A stretch of 35,448 nt of DNA from assembly GCA_021463515.1 (NCBI GenBank), contig JAJTYZ010000032.1, positions 1 through 35,448 on the forward strand. Direction: 5' to 3'. This DNA comes from Chthoniobacterales bacterium. Lineage in GTDB: Bacteria; Verrucomicrobiota; Verrucomicrobiia; Chthoniobacterales; JACTMZ01. Position 1 is the stretch's first letter; each line of letters starts with the position of its first letter. The translations under genes and the position numbers were made by a program. Below the pieces are notes generated by a model. The model made no database searches. It was given only the letters and a program-made list of their open reading frames with translations, and had not been told where the DNA came from. Positions 26,833 to 35,156 of the stretch are shown piece after piece.

Positions 26833-28506
26833 CTACGAGGCAGACAGCAAGCGACGTGCAATTTTTTGATATGTCTCCCACGAGGCGACATTGCTTGGAA
26901 TAGGGGCAGCTAAAAAATAATTAAAAAGCTCATTTGCTTCTTCCTTGTGGCCATGCGCCCAATCACTCACCCCCGCAAAAAATAGGAGCATCGCCGCAAC
27001 ATCTTCTTGGGGGTAGTTGTTAAGTGCCTCAAGATTGATGACACCCGTGCGCGATCCAAAATCTGCAGTATAAAGAAATGTATTGGCCAGCGCATGCTGC
27101 TCGCTGTCGTCGCTAAACAATCCCCGCTGTGTGATTTTTTTCATTTGTGCAATCCCCTCCTCGCGTTTTCCAGCCAACGTCAACGCAAGCGCATAATTCA
27201 ACCGCGCCCATACGCCTTGCTCGGTGCGTGGAGATGTCTCCGCGACGGCTTTTTGGAGAAGCTCCTGCGCCTTGTCATATTTTCCCGCTTCTAATGCCCG
27301 CATTCCCGTAACAAATGGGTCGCTTGCCCAACTCGATTCCAAACTTTCCCGCAACGCCATGGCACTCTCCGTTTTGCTTTGGAGTACTAAATACGCCGCA
27401 ACGCTAAGAATCACCAGCAACGCGGCGATGGAAATGAGCATGCCATAAAGTTTTGTCCGCTTTGTTTCAATCTTAACCACCTCGCGTTTTTTTTGAGTCG
27501 CCGGGCGTCCCGCGTGCTCCATCACTTTGGCTCGAGCAAATTCCAAATGTTCGATCAATTCGCCATAGGACGCGTAACGATCTGCAGGATTTTTTTCGAG
27601 CATCCGGTTGATAACAAAAGCCGTCTCGGACGCAACATCGGGAACAAAGGCTTCGAGGCTCACGGGCTGACTTTTAATCTGCTTAAGAGCCACCATACTT
27701 GCACTCTCTGCCTCGAACGGCGGACGCCCCGCAATGGCGTGAAAAAGCGTGCCACCGAGGCTGTAAATGTCACTGCGAAAATCCTCCGGTTCGTAATTGA
27801 GTCGCTCCGGCGCAATGTAGTAAGGCGTTCCCCAAATTTCCCCACGGGCTTCTGCTTCCTCCTCCAAAACCCGCGCCAAACCGAAATCCACAATCTTCGT
27901 GGTATGCGAATCCGCAAAGAGAATATTGCCGGGTTTTACATCACGATGAATCAGTCCCTTTTCTACAGCCGCCTCTAACCCTTGCGCGATTTGAATTCCA
28001 ATTTCCAACACCTGCGCTTCAGGCACTCGCGTTTGAATGCTCATCAAATCATCCAAGGAGCCTTTTTCCACCAGCTCCATCGCCAAATAAAATTGTCCAT
28101 TGGCCTCGCCGAAGGAATACACGCGAACAACATGGGGGTGATTCACCGAGGCGGTGATTCGCGCCTCTTGCTCGAGCTTGGCTTTCTCTTCTTCCTTGGC
28201 ACTCATCTCACGGCGCAAAACTTTGAGTGCCACCATGCGTTCTAAAGAATGATCGTAAGCCTTAAACACCGAGCCCATCCCGCCTTCTCCAATAAGTTCC
28301 ACCAGCTCAAAGTTGTTGAACATTTTCCGCGCCCGCATCCCCTGGCTGCAATGAGGACAAAAAATTTGCGCAAACGGCAATTCGCCGGAAACATCAATGG
28401 AACCACCACACGAAGGACATGTGTCTATAATCGTTGGTGAAGTTTGTTCCACGTCGACATCATAGCCAGCCGCAACGCCTTTCGGCAAACCTTGTGCGCC
28501 GTGCAT
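26833..28506 (-). CDS. Membrane-anchored Ser/Thr protein kinase with zinc ribbon and TPR-like tail
   Basis: A Hanks-type kinase of 557 residues. An N-terminal zinc ribbon has Cys30/33 and Cys50/53 (CPSCGGSI, FCPHCS). The kinase domain has the P-loop LIGEGGMGSVFKA, Lys95 (VALKVLRRE), HRDVKPGN (187-194), DFGLARVLE (207-215) and GTPYYIAPERL, so it is active-looking. A single membrane helix lies near 353-378, and a helical, TPR-like region (ALEAGKYDKAQELLQKAV, RLNYALALTLAGKREEGI) follows outside. A GTG at 28452 would start at MEQTSPTIIDTCPSC and is equally plausible. It leads the minus-strand run kinase, ClpX-like, cyclase-like, recR, hydrolase, and is divergent from rluD with 24 bp between the starts. 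No substrate can be read from sequence. Confidence 0.93.
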   Translation of the reverse strand: MHGAQGLPKGVAAGYDVDVEQTSPTIIDTCPSCGGSIDVSGELPFAQIFCPHCSQGMRARKMFNNFELVELIGEGGMGSVFKAYDHSLERMVALKVLRREMSAKEEEKAKLEQEARITASVNHPHVVRVYSFGEANGQFYLAMELVEKGSLDDLMSIQTRVPEAQVLEIGIQIAQGLEAAVEKGLIHRDVKPGNILFADSHTTKIVDFGLARVLEEEAEARGEIWGTPYYIAPERLNYEPEDFRSDIYSLGGTLFHAIAGRPPFEAESASMVALKQIKSQPVSLEAFVPDVASETAFVINRMLEKNPADRYASYGELIEHLEFARAKVMEHAGRPATQKKREVVKIETKRTKLYGMLISIAALLVILSVAAYLVLQSKTESAMALRESLESSWASDPFVTGMRALEAGKYDKAQELLQKAVAETSPRTEQGVWARLNYALALTLAGKREEGIAQMKKITQRGLFSDDSEQHALANTFLYTADFGSRTGVINLEALNNYPQEDVAAMLLFFAGVSDWAHGHKEEANELFNYFLAAPIPSNVASWETYQKIARRLLSAS

Positions 28507-28530
28507 GAAAAACTTAAAAGCAGCACCTCC

Positions 28531-29439
28531 ATGTCATCATCGTCACCTTTGTCCGCTATCGCCGAAGCCTCCGCACCACGCCTTGATCGCTGGCTCGCGG
28601 AGTATTGGCCAGAGTTTAGCCGCGTGCGTTGGCAACGCGTCATTTCTGCCGGACTCATAAAGATCAATGGCATTCCCGCCCGTGCCTCCGACGCCATCAA
28701 GGTCGGCGATCGTATTACAGCCGTGCCCCCACCCCCCGCCGAAGCCGCCACCACAGCGAAGCCGCAGCCCATTCCACTGGCGATTATCTACGAAGATGAC
28801 AGCCTGCTTTGCATCAATAAACCCCCCGGGCTTGTTGTTCATCCTGCCGTCGGCCATTGGGATGGCACGCTGGTTAATGCCATTTTACACCACTGTCATG
28901 AGCTTTCTCAAGGTGCTCATCCCTTGCGGCCGGGCATTGTTCATCGCCTCGATAAAGACACGAGCGGGTGCATTCTGGTGGCTAAGACGGCGGCCGCTCA
29001 CCTTGCGCTTGCTCGCCAATTTTCCGAGCGCACCGCTCGTAAAACCTACCTCGCCATCGTACGTGGCAACCCTCGCGCCACGGCTGGAATTATCTCCGGT
29101 GCCCTCGCACGTCATCCCGTCCACCGGCAGCGTATGACGGTCACACAACGCGAGGGTGCTCGCGAAGCAGAAACATCATGGCGACTCCTCCGCAGCGAAG
29201 GACGCCTCTCCCTGCTCGAATGTCGGCCCAAAACCGGACGCACCCACCAAATTCGCGTTCATCTCAAACACCTCGGGCATCCTGTCGCCGGAGACCGCAT
29301 CTATGGCGGAGGTGCGAATTTACCACGCCAATTACTTCACGCATGGAAAATCAGCGTCGCCCATCCCATCCATGGTAAACCCCTCGATTTCGAAGCACCG
29401 GTGCCCGATGATTTTCCGGAAACCTTGCGCCCACGTTAA
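28531..29439 (+). CDS. rluD: RluA/RluD-family rRNA pseudouridine synthase
   Basis: Converts uridines of 23S rRNA (positions 1911, 1915 and 1917 for RluD proper) to pseudouridine. The 302-residue protein starts with an S4 RNA-binding domain (RLDRWLAEYWPEFSRVRWQR) and has YEDDSLLCINKPPGLVVHP, the catalytic HRLDKDTSG block with Asp141, and KTGRTHQIRVHLKHLGHPV. Length and the S4 domain favour RluD over RluA; which rRNA site it modifies is inferred. The frame is open upstream to 28444 over the kinase gene, so the ATG at 28531 is the likely start. Convergent with the rhomboid gene, only 8 bp apart. Confidence 0.94.
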   Translation: MSSSSPLSAIAEASAPRLDRWLAEYWPEFSRVRWQRVISAGLIKINGIPARASDAIKVGDRITAVPPPPAEAATTAKPQPIPLAIIYEDDSLLCINKPPGLVVHPAVGHWDGTLVNAILHHCHELSQGAHPLRPGIVHRLDKDTSGCILVAKTAAAHLALARQFSERTARKTYLAIVRGNPRATAGIISGALARHPVHRQRMTVTQREGAREAETSWRLLRSEGRLSLLECRPKTGRTHQIRVHLKHLGHPVAGDRIYGGGANLPRQLLHAWKISVAHPIHGKPLDFEAPVPDDFPETLRPR

Positions 29440-29447
29440 CTGTCGCC

Positions 29448-30206
29448 TCACCACCGCCCGGATTTTCCCTGCGTATTTTTTCTCGAAGCCAACATCTCGA
29501 GGCGCTGTTTCTCCTCGCGGCTAAGGCTGTCAATTCCTTCCTCCATCACGCGACGAAGTACATCATCCGTCGAAGGCATTGCCGTTGGTAAAGGCGGCGG
29601 CATTCCGGCACCGGAGCGTCTCCACAATTTGGTGAGTCCCGCTCCCGCCAAAGCTCCACCCAAATGTGCGAGATGACCAATGATGGGCATGATGTTTAAT
29701 GCCGCACAAACGACGGAAAAAACAATAAGCCCACGTCCCAGTGTTTTGGCACGCATCCGCACAGGAAGAACGAAGAACAACAATGCCTGCAAAGGCACCT
29801 CGGGGTAGGACGTGGTGAACGCAAGTAAGATGCCGCATACCGCGCCAGATGCACCAATCAGCTCGGCGTTTAGGGGTGAAAATGCCGTCTGCAAAATCCC
29901 ACCGGCAATGCCTGACACGAAATAAAGCAGAAGGAATTTCTTTCTACCAAGCGTAAACTCAACGATGGGGCCAATGAACCAAAGGCCGAGAACATTCATC
30001 GCCAAATGCAGCAAATTGGCGTGAAGAAACATGTGGGTTACTAATGTCCACCACAGGCCGGACTTCAACGCATACCCGCTCAATCCAAACCAACGAACCG
30101 AGGAGCCCATTCCCACAGCAGTCTCCAGTACAAACCCTACCACCATCGCTGCCGCCAAGCCTATCGTCACAGGCGAGCGGCGAAATTTTCTAAGTAAGTC
30201 TTCCAT
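29448..30206 (-). CDS. Rhomboid-family intramembrane serine protease
   Basis: Cleaves membrane proteins within the bilayer. From ATG 30206 it has 252 residues with about six hydrophobic helices, the catalytic Ser120 in LIGASGAVCGILLAF and His181 in GHLAHLGGALAG, plus THMFLHANLLHLAMNVLGLW in helix 2. The active site is complete. The C-terminal ~30 residues (DDVLRRVMEEGIDSLSREEK) resemble the short domain found at the end of many bacterial rhomboids (DUF6576-like). The GTG at 30233 gives a longer form that would overlap pyrF; I prefer the ATG, with GGTGA ahead of it. Directly behind pyrF (10 bp), so probably co-transcribed. Confidence 0.93.
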   Translation of the reverse strand: MEDLLRKFRRSPVTIGLAAAMVVGFVLETAVGMGSSVRWFGLSGYALKSGLWWTLVTHMFLHANLLHLAMNVLGLWFIGPIVEFTLGRKKFLLLYFVSGIAGGILQTAFSPLNAELIGASGAVCGILLAFTTSYPEVPLQALLFFVLPVRMRAKTLGRGLIVFSVVCAALNIMPIIGHLAHLGGALAGAGLTKLWRRSGAGMPPPLPTAMPSTDDVLRRVMEEGIDSLSREEKQRLEMLASRKNTQGKSGRW

Positions 30207-30216
30207 TAACTTCACC

Positions 30217-30945
30217 CTACACCAACTTCCCACCGCGAGCAGCTTCCGCTTCGGCTAAAATTCGCAGATAAGCCTTCACCGGCTCTTCCGCACGAGAAAT
30301 CGGGCGTCCAATAACCAAATGCGTTGCTCCGGCAAGCACCACATCGGCGGGGGTCGCGACACGTTTTTGATCACCCAAGGCACTCCCTGCCGGACGCACC
30401 CCGGGGATGACAAAGAGCGATTCATCACCAAGCTCCTTGCGTAGCATGGGCAATTCTAACGCACTGGCCACAAAACCACGTACACCCACTTTATGCCCCA
30501 AGCGTGCAAGCCGCATGACTTGCTCACCAATGCTGCCATGAATACCGCAAACTTCTTGTCCTTCAATCGTCGAACTCGTCAGCACCGTCACGCCAAGAAT
30601 CATCATTTCCTCTCCAGCCGCCTCCACCGCCGCTGCCGCCATTTCCGTTCCCCCGCAAAGATGAATCGTGCATAAGTCCACACCCAGCTCCCGAGCGGAA
30701 GCAACCGCAGATGCCACAGTATTGGGAATATCGTGCAATTTGAGATCGAGAAAAACTTTGGCTCCCCGCGCCTTTACCGCTTCTACCGCCGCAGCACCGG
30801 ACGCCGTAAAAAGTTGGAGGCCGACTTTGTAAAAACGCGGGCGATTTTCCAAGCGGTCCATCAATCGCCGCGCGTCATTCAGCGAAGGCTCGTCCAAAGC
30901 CACAATGATTTCCGCAGGGTGCTTGCTTAATCGCGTAGGAAACAT
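30217..30945 (-). CDS. pyrF: Orotidine 5'-phosphate decarboxylase
   Basis: Last step of UMP synthesis, OMP to UMP. The 242-residue protein has EIIVALDEPSLNDARRLMDR, Lys40 (FYKVGLQLF), the catalytic Asp67-x-Lys69-xx-Asp72 array (VFLDLKLHDIPNTV), VTVLTSS and the closing VIPGVRP and LVIGRPISRA phosphate-binding block. All catalytic residues are present and the length is normal. First gene of a pair with the rhomboid gene and divergent from the small ORF/membrane protein locus. Confidence 0.97.
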   Translation of the reverse strand: MFPTRLSKHPAEIIVALDEPSLNDARRLMDRLENRPRFYKVGLQLFTASGAAAVEAVKARGAKVFLDLKLHDIPNTVASAVASARELGVDLCTIHLCGGTEMAAAAVEAAGEEMMILGVTVLTSSTIEGQEVCGIHGSIGEQVMRLARLGHKVGVRGFVASALELPMLRKELGDESLFVIPGVRPAGSALGDQKRVATPADVVLAGATHLVIGRPISRAEEPVKAYLRILAEAEAARGGKLV

Positions 30946-31035
30946 AGCCCTTCATGCAAATCACCACGCCAAGGAAAATCAATCTCAACTTGCTTGCTTG
31001 CTGGACAAGCACGCAACAGACGTTAATATCGCGGC

Positions 31036-31104
31036 ATGATATTTCTGCTCACCAAAACCGTTATTGCAACCTCGGTCGGCCTCATCATTGCCTTGGCCCT
31101 TTGA
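31036..31104 (+). CDS. 22-residue hydrophobic small protein, coupled to the next gene
   Basis: ATG to TGA encodes MIFLLTKTVIATSVGLIIAL plus Ala-Leu, a single membrane-spanning helix with one Lys near the start. Its TGA overlaps the TTG start of the downstream membrane protein (TTGA at 31101-31104), in a different frame, which suggests translational coupling. No Shine-Dalgarno is visible. Either a real small membrane protein or a leader peptide. Coding is inferred from composition and the stop-start overlap only. Confidence 0.45.
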   Translation: MIFLLTKTVIATSVGLIIALAL

Positions 31105-31472
31105 GAACATTCCGCTATCTGCGGGATCCTCTGTTTCTTAGTTCCTGTCTGCTCTACGCGATTAATCGTTGGACACTCAAACCGTATGCCCCTCACGGAT
31201 TTTTAGCATGGTGGTTCAACGATCTCCTTCTCATCCCCTGTGCCGTTCCAATCTGTTTGTGGATTGAGAAAAAGCTCGGTGCTCGCAAGCACAACAACCC
31301 GCCAACTCTCGGCGAAGTCACCTTTTACCTAATATTCTGGTCTATATTTTTTGAAGTTCTCACCCCTCACTTCATTGCCCGAGACACCGGCGACTGGCGC
31401 GACGCCCTCGCCTACACTCTCGGTGCCTTAGCCGCCTGGCTCTGGTGGAATCGTCCGCAAAAAAAGAAGTAA
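31101..31472 (+). CDS. Small integral membrane protein of unknown function
   Basis: From TTG 31101, 123 residues start MRTFRYLRDPLFLSSCLLYA and continue with about four hydrophobic segments. FNDLLLIPCAVPICLWIEKK and the polar DTGDWRDALAYTLGALAAWLWW are the most distinctive parts. The pattern resembles small uncharacterised membrane proteins from Bacteroidetes-like genomes, but I cannot name a family. The frame is open back to an ATG at 30954, yet the 49 residues gained look non-coding and lie over the small ORF in another frame. I therefore prefer the TTG that overlaps that ORF's stop. Divergent from pyrF. The 138 bp after it hold no gene or clear terminator. Confidence 0.68.
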   Translation: MRTFRYLRDPLFLSSCLLYAINRWTLKPYAPHGFLAWWFNDLLLIPCAVPICLWIEKKLGARKHNNPPTLGEVTFYLIFWSIFFEVLTPHFIARDTGDWRDALAYTLGALAAWLWWNRPQKKK

Positions 31473-31610
31473 CGATTCAGGCAGAAAGGGGGGTGCCGCT
31501 GGAGGTGTGGAAGCAGGCGTCCCAGAGGGTTCAAGCGACCTGAATAATTACGCATTTTGCCAATCGGCGACGACACGTACAGGCACGTTCAGAAACAGCC
31601 CAACCGCTTC

Positions 31611-32225
31611 TCACCCTCCACCCACAAACGGATTCGTCGCCTTTTCTCTGCCGACGGTGGTCGCGGGGCCGTGGCCGGGCCAGACTTCGACTACCTCGGG
31701 TAAAGTGAGGATTTTCTCGCGGATTCCTCGCCTCAGCAATTCTCCATCCCCGCCGGGCAAATCCCATCGCCCGATCCCGCCCGCAAAAAGCACATCTCCC
31801 CCAATAAGGATACCCGCCTTCATGTCGTAAAAACATAGACTCCCCGGACAATGCCCAGGAACCTCCAGCACATCAAATGTCCTTCCCAAAAAGTTCTGCC
31901 CCCTCCCTTCCGTCACCAATTCATCCGGCTCCACCGTTTCAATACGCATCGGAAATCCCATGCGCTCAAAAAAATCCTCCTCCGCAATCATCGGTTGCGT
32001 TTCAGGATGGCATAAAACGCGACATCCGTGACGCCGTTTAATAGCCGCCGCATCCGCCACATGATCCCAATGTCCATGCGTCAGAATCAGCAAGTCCACT
32101 TGATCCTCGGCGAAGTGAGCATCCGCCCCTTCCGGCGCATCAAAGAGAATGTTTCCCTCGGGTGCTTCGACGAGAAAACAGTTGGTTTCAAAAGGGCCGC
32201 CGGTAAAATTTTTGAACTTAAACAT
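31611..32225 (-). CDS. MBL-fold metallo-hydrolase (glyoxalase II-like)
   Basis: A 204-residue zinc hydrolase. ILTHGHWDHVADA gives the HxHxDH site (His50, His52, Asp54, His55), then VPGHCPGSLCFYD and GDVLFAGGIGRWDLPGGD supply further metal ligands, and WPGHGPATTVGREKATNPF closes the fold as in the YcbL/GloB-like group. It lacks the C-terminal HAGH domain of true glyoxalase II, so the substrate (glutathione thioesters or another ester) is open. A TTG at 32267 would add 14 residues; MFKFKNFTGGPFETNCFLV at 32225 is the family-like start. Alone on the minus strand and divergent from the protease gene. Confidence 0.9.
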   Translation of the reverse strand: MFKFKNFTGGPFETNCFLVEAPEGNILFDAPEGADAHFAEDQVDLLILTHGHWDHVADAAAIKRRHGCRVLCHPETQPMIAEEDFFERMGFPMRIETVEPDELVTEGRGQNFLGRTFDVLEVPGHCPGSLCFYDMKAGILIGGDVLFAGGIGRWDLPGGDGELLRRGIREKILTLPEVVEVWPGHGPATTVGREKATNPFVGGG

Positions 32226-32297
32226 GATGACGTGGTCAAAGCTACGTGTCTCATTTTTCTTGCGCAATACGCGATTAAGGGCGACCTCTAACGTTTC

Positions 32298-34622
32298 GTG
32301 ATTTCCTTGACTACTAAACTACTTCGCACGCTTCTTGTGCTGACCTTGCTTCCGGCGGTCTGCCAAAGCGCGACAACCACCGAAAACGATGCACCCAAAA
32401 TGGGCGATGTGGCAACGACGGTTGCCCGTATGTTGGAAAGTGCCCACTACAGCCGCACACGCCTCGATGATGATGTCACTCCAGGCGTCACGCAGGCGCG
32501 ACGTGCCCTAGAACGCTACCTCCAACTCCTCGATTACAATCATCTCTTTTTTACCCAAAGTGATATTGACGACATTCTCGCCAAGCACGGAGATAGCATC
32601 CAAAACGATATCATGCTCGGTAATCTTAAGCCTGTGTATGATATCTATGATCTTTTCCTGAATCGCGTAACCTCTCGCGTGGAGAAAGTTCAAACGTTGT
32701 TGGCAAAAGATTTTACCTTCGATAGCAAACGCACGCTCTCCCTCAATCGCGATAAACTGCCATGGCCTGCCACAGAAAAAGAAGCCGATCGCATTTGGTC
32801 GAATCGTATCGAAGGAGAGCTGCTGCAGGCCAATTTAGCCGAAGTCGCACTTAAGGAGGCTGCGGAGAAAGCTAAAGAAAAAGCCCCCTCCGCATCAGCC
32901 TCCGCCACCGCAACCCCCGCAGCTTCCCCTGCTCCCGACACCACGGAGACCGCACCCGCTCCACCCGAGCGTACCCCGAAGGAAAAAATTCAGAAACGCT
33001 ATGAACGCCTTCTCAAATCCCTGCACGAAGAAAGTCGGGAAGATCAGGCCAATGCTTTTCTCTCCGCCCTCGCCCAAAGTTACGATCCTCATTCCGATTA
33101 TATGAGCCAACGCGCTTTGGATAATTTCAATATCCAAATGCGCCTTTCACTCGTCGGTATCGGCGCGGAGCTGCGCAGCGAAGATGGCTATGCGAAAATT
33201 ATGGGCCTCATTCCCGGAGGCCCCGCAGAACGTGGCGGCCAGCTGAAGGTCAATGACCGCATTGTTGCCGTCGCCCAAGGCAATAATGAATTTGAGGATG
33301 TCGTGGACATGAAGCTTGATCGTGTGGTCGAGCTGATTCGCGGAAAAAAAGGCACGACCGTGCGCCTGCAAGTTATCCCGGGCAATTCCGCCAATTCCTC
33401 GAAACTTAACGTCATCACCATCGTTCGTGATGAAGTGAAGCTTAAGGATGAGGAGGCCAAAGCACAGGTCATTAATACCCAGGATAAAAATGGAAAAGAC
33501 GTACGGATTGGATGGATTACGCTGCCGAGCTTTTATGCCGATATGACTCAACGCGGTGGTACCGCCAAAAGCACGACCAAGGATGTTGCCGCCCTTCTCA
33601 AACGCCTCAAACGCGAAGGCATTGAAGGATTGGTGATTGATCTTCGTCGCGATGCTGGAGGCTCGCTGGATGAGGCCGTACGCCTCACCGGACTCTTTAT
33701 ACCCAAAGGCCCCATCGTCCAGGCCAAGGATACCGATGGCACTATTAAAGCCCTCAGCGATCCCGACCCAGGCGTTCTCTGGGATGGCCCTCTCATTGTT
33801 CTCACCAATCGCCTCAGTGCTTCGGCCAGCGAAATTTTTGCCGCTGCCCTGCAGGACTACGGACGAGCTATCATCGTGGGCGACACGCAGAGCTTTGGTA
33901 AAGGAACCGTACAAACCTTACTCGATGTCGATCGTTTCATGCCGCTCTTCGCCAATACCGGAAAATCCGGTGCCCTTAAACTCACCATCCAGAAATTTTA
34001 TCGCATCAAAGGCGGCTCCACACAGCTTCGCGGCGTTACGTCGGACATCATTCTCCCCTCCATCACCGACCAGCCCGATTTTGGAGAAAGTGCTCTTAAA
34101 AACCCTCTCAACTACGATGAAGTTCCCGCCCGTTCCTTCACGCCGGAAGACACCGCCACCGCAGTCCTTTCTCAATTACGCGAAGCAAGTGAAGTCCGCA
34201 TCGCCTCCAACCCCGAGTTTTCCTACCTCAGCGAGGACAACAAACGCATCCACGAGCAATTAGAAAAAAACTCTGTAAGCCTCAATCGAGCCGAACGGAT
34301 TGCAGAAATTGATGCTGATAAAGCCCGCCGCGAAGCTCGCAATACAGAGCGTAAAGCCCGCCCCAAATCCCCCTACAAGGCTGTTGAGCTTACCCTCGAT
34401 AATGTCAACGCTCCCACCCTTCCCGAAGTCTCCCTTGATAAACCGCCTAAAAAGACTCCTGGAGAGCGGCTCGATGAGGACGGCAAGCCTGTAGTGGATG
34501 ACGACTTTGTCTTTGTGGACCCCGTGCGTGACGAAGCCCTGCTCATCATGCAAGACTATATCCGCCTCGAACACGCCCCCACTACTGCCCAAGCCAAAGC
34601 CGCCGAAATCTCGGCACCGTAA
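32298..34622 (+). CDS. prc: Tail-specific (C-terminal processing) protease Prc, S41 family
   Basis: Periplasmic protease that degrades proteins from non-polar C-termini. The 774-residue product starts at a GTG with a signal peptide (LLRTLLVLTLLPAVCQS). It has the N-terminal helical domain, a PDZ domain around residues 270-360 (VGIGAELRSEDGYAKIMGLI), and the S41 catalytic core with VIDLRRDAGGSLDEAV, Ser509 (RLSASASEIFAAAL) and Lys535 (QSFGKGTVQTLL), matching the Ser/Lys dyad of E. coli Prc. A DUF3340-like C-terminal region follows. A private insertion rich in Ala, Pro, Ser and Thr (about 195-230) sits ahead of the PDZ domain. Single gene on this strand. It is followed by non-genic DNA to the window end. 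Confidence 0.95.
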   Translation: MISLTTKLLRTLLVLTLLPAVCQSATTTENDAPKMGDVATTVARMLESAHYSRTRLDDDVTPGVTQARRALERYLQLLDYNHLFFTQSDIDDILAKHGDSIQNDIMLGNLKPVYDIYDLFLNRVTSRVEKVQTLLAKDFTFDSKRTLSLNRDKLPWPATEKEADRIWSNRIEGELLQANLAEVALKEAAEKAKEKAPSASASATATPAASPAPDTTETAPAPPERTPKEKIQKRYERLLKSLHEESREDQANAFLSALAQSYDPHSDYMSQRALDNFNIQMRLSLVGIGAELRSEDGYAKIMGLIPGGPAERGGQLKVNDRIVAVAQGNNEFEDVVDMKLDRVVELIRGKKGTTVRLQVIPGNSANSSKLNVITIVRDEVKLKDEEAKAQVINTQDKNGKDVRIGWITLPSFYADMTQRGGTAKSTTKDVAALLKRLKREGIEGLVIDLRRDAGGSLDEAVRLTGLFIPKGPIVQAKDTDGTIKALSDPDPGVLWDGPLIVLTNRLSASASEIFAAALQDYGRAIIVGDTQSFGKGTVQTLLDVDRFMPLFANTGKSGALKLTIQKFYRIKGGSTQLRGVTSDIILPSITDQPDFGESALKNPLNYDEVPARSFTPEDTATAVLSQLREASEVRIASNPEFSYLSEDNKRIHEQLEKNSVSLNRAERIAEIDADKARREARNTERKARPKSPYKAVELTLDNVNAPTLPEVSLDKPPKKTPGERLDEDGKPVVDDDFVFVDPVRDEALLIMQDYIRLEHAPTTAQAKAAEISAP

Positions 34623-34703
34623 TGGGCCATCCTGCGGACGTGAGGAAAAATGAGTCATCTCCGCCTCTGGCTTCGGTTGGTCTGTTTTGAAAAAAATAGG
34701 AGG

Positions 34704-34756
34704 CAGGGGCGTCTCGCCCGTGATCTAAAACCCAACCATGGGCGGTCTCGCCCGTG
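34704..34756. repeat. Two copies of the dispersed palindromic repeat
   Basis: CAGGGGCGTCTCGCCCGTGAT (34704-34724, split as C-AGGGGCG-TCT-CGCCCGTG-AT) and CATGGGCGGTCTCGCCCGTG (34737-34756) are variants of the arm at 10949-10973. Both keep the GGCG-TCT-CGCC type centre and occur here as direct, not inverted, repeats. Against the copy at 10949, an A-T stem pair is replaced by G-C, a compensating change that keeps the hairpin. Confidence 0.8.
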
Positions 34757-34850
34757 TCACCTCAACTTTCCATACACTCCACATTATGTGGGTTTATGAC
34801 TTAAAAGAAAGCGGGTTAGCCTTGTATCTTCCTCCTCTCATCAAGGGGGC

Positions 34851-34908
34851 GCCGAGGGGAGTCTCCGAGAATGGGCCACAAAGCTCGTCGGAGGAGACTT
34901 CCCTCGGC
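34851..34908. repeat. Long inverted repeat, 16-bp arms
   Basis: GCCGAGGGGAGTCTCC (34851-34866) pairs with GGAGACTTCCCTCGGC (34893-34908) with a single G-T pair, around a 26-base spacer. It is unrelated in sequence to the other palindrome and lies in the gene-free stretch 34623-34975, which otherwise holds only the dispersed repeat copies. It could be another mobile palindrome or a structured RNA hairpin. Confidence 0.75.
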
Positions 34909-34975
34909 GGTGGTGGGTCAGGATTTGCCTGCGTTGGAAGTCTCGATAACGAGCCTTTAGAATGTAGGCACTCTG

Positions 34976-35156
34976 GCAGCGGAGGGAACCGACTGGTGTC
35001 TTCCGCAGCAATTAGGACAGTCCGAATTCAAACCTCGGTGGTTATACACCGTAAGTCAGCAAGGTCGCCTGATTGCGCCAGAGATAAACTCGAACTGTTG
35101 ATTGGGCCACGAGGTTGCTCACGAGCCCGCATTTGCAAGAAGGAGAATACCCACTG
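34976..35156 (+). other. IS110-family left end, candidate bridge-RNA region
   Basis: The 181 bases directly before the IS110 transposase start fold into small stems: GCAGCGGA with TCCGCAGC (34976-34983 / 35002-35009, one mismatch) and CGGTG-GTTATA-CACCG (35036-35051). A good Shine-Dalgarno AAGGAG (35140-35145) precedes the ATG at 35157. IS110 elements express a bridge RNA from the non-coding left end next to the transposase gene. Position, length and hairpins fit, but I cannot assign target and donor loops, and the element is decayed. Confidence 0.5.
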
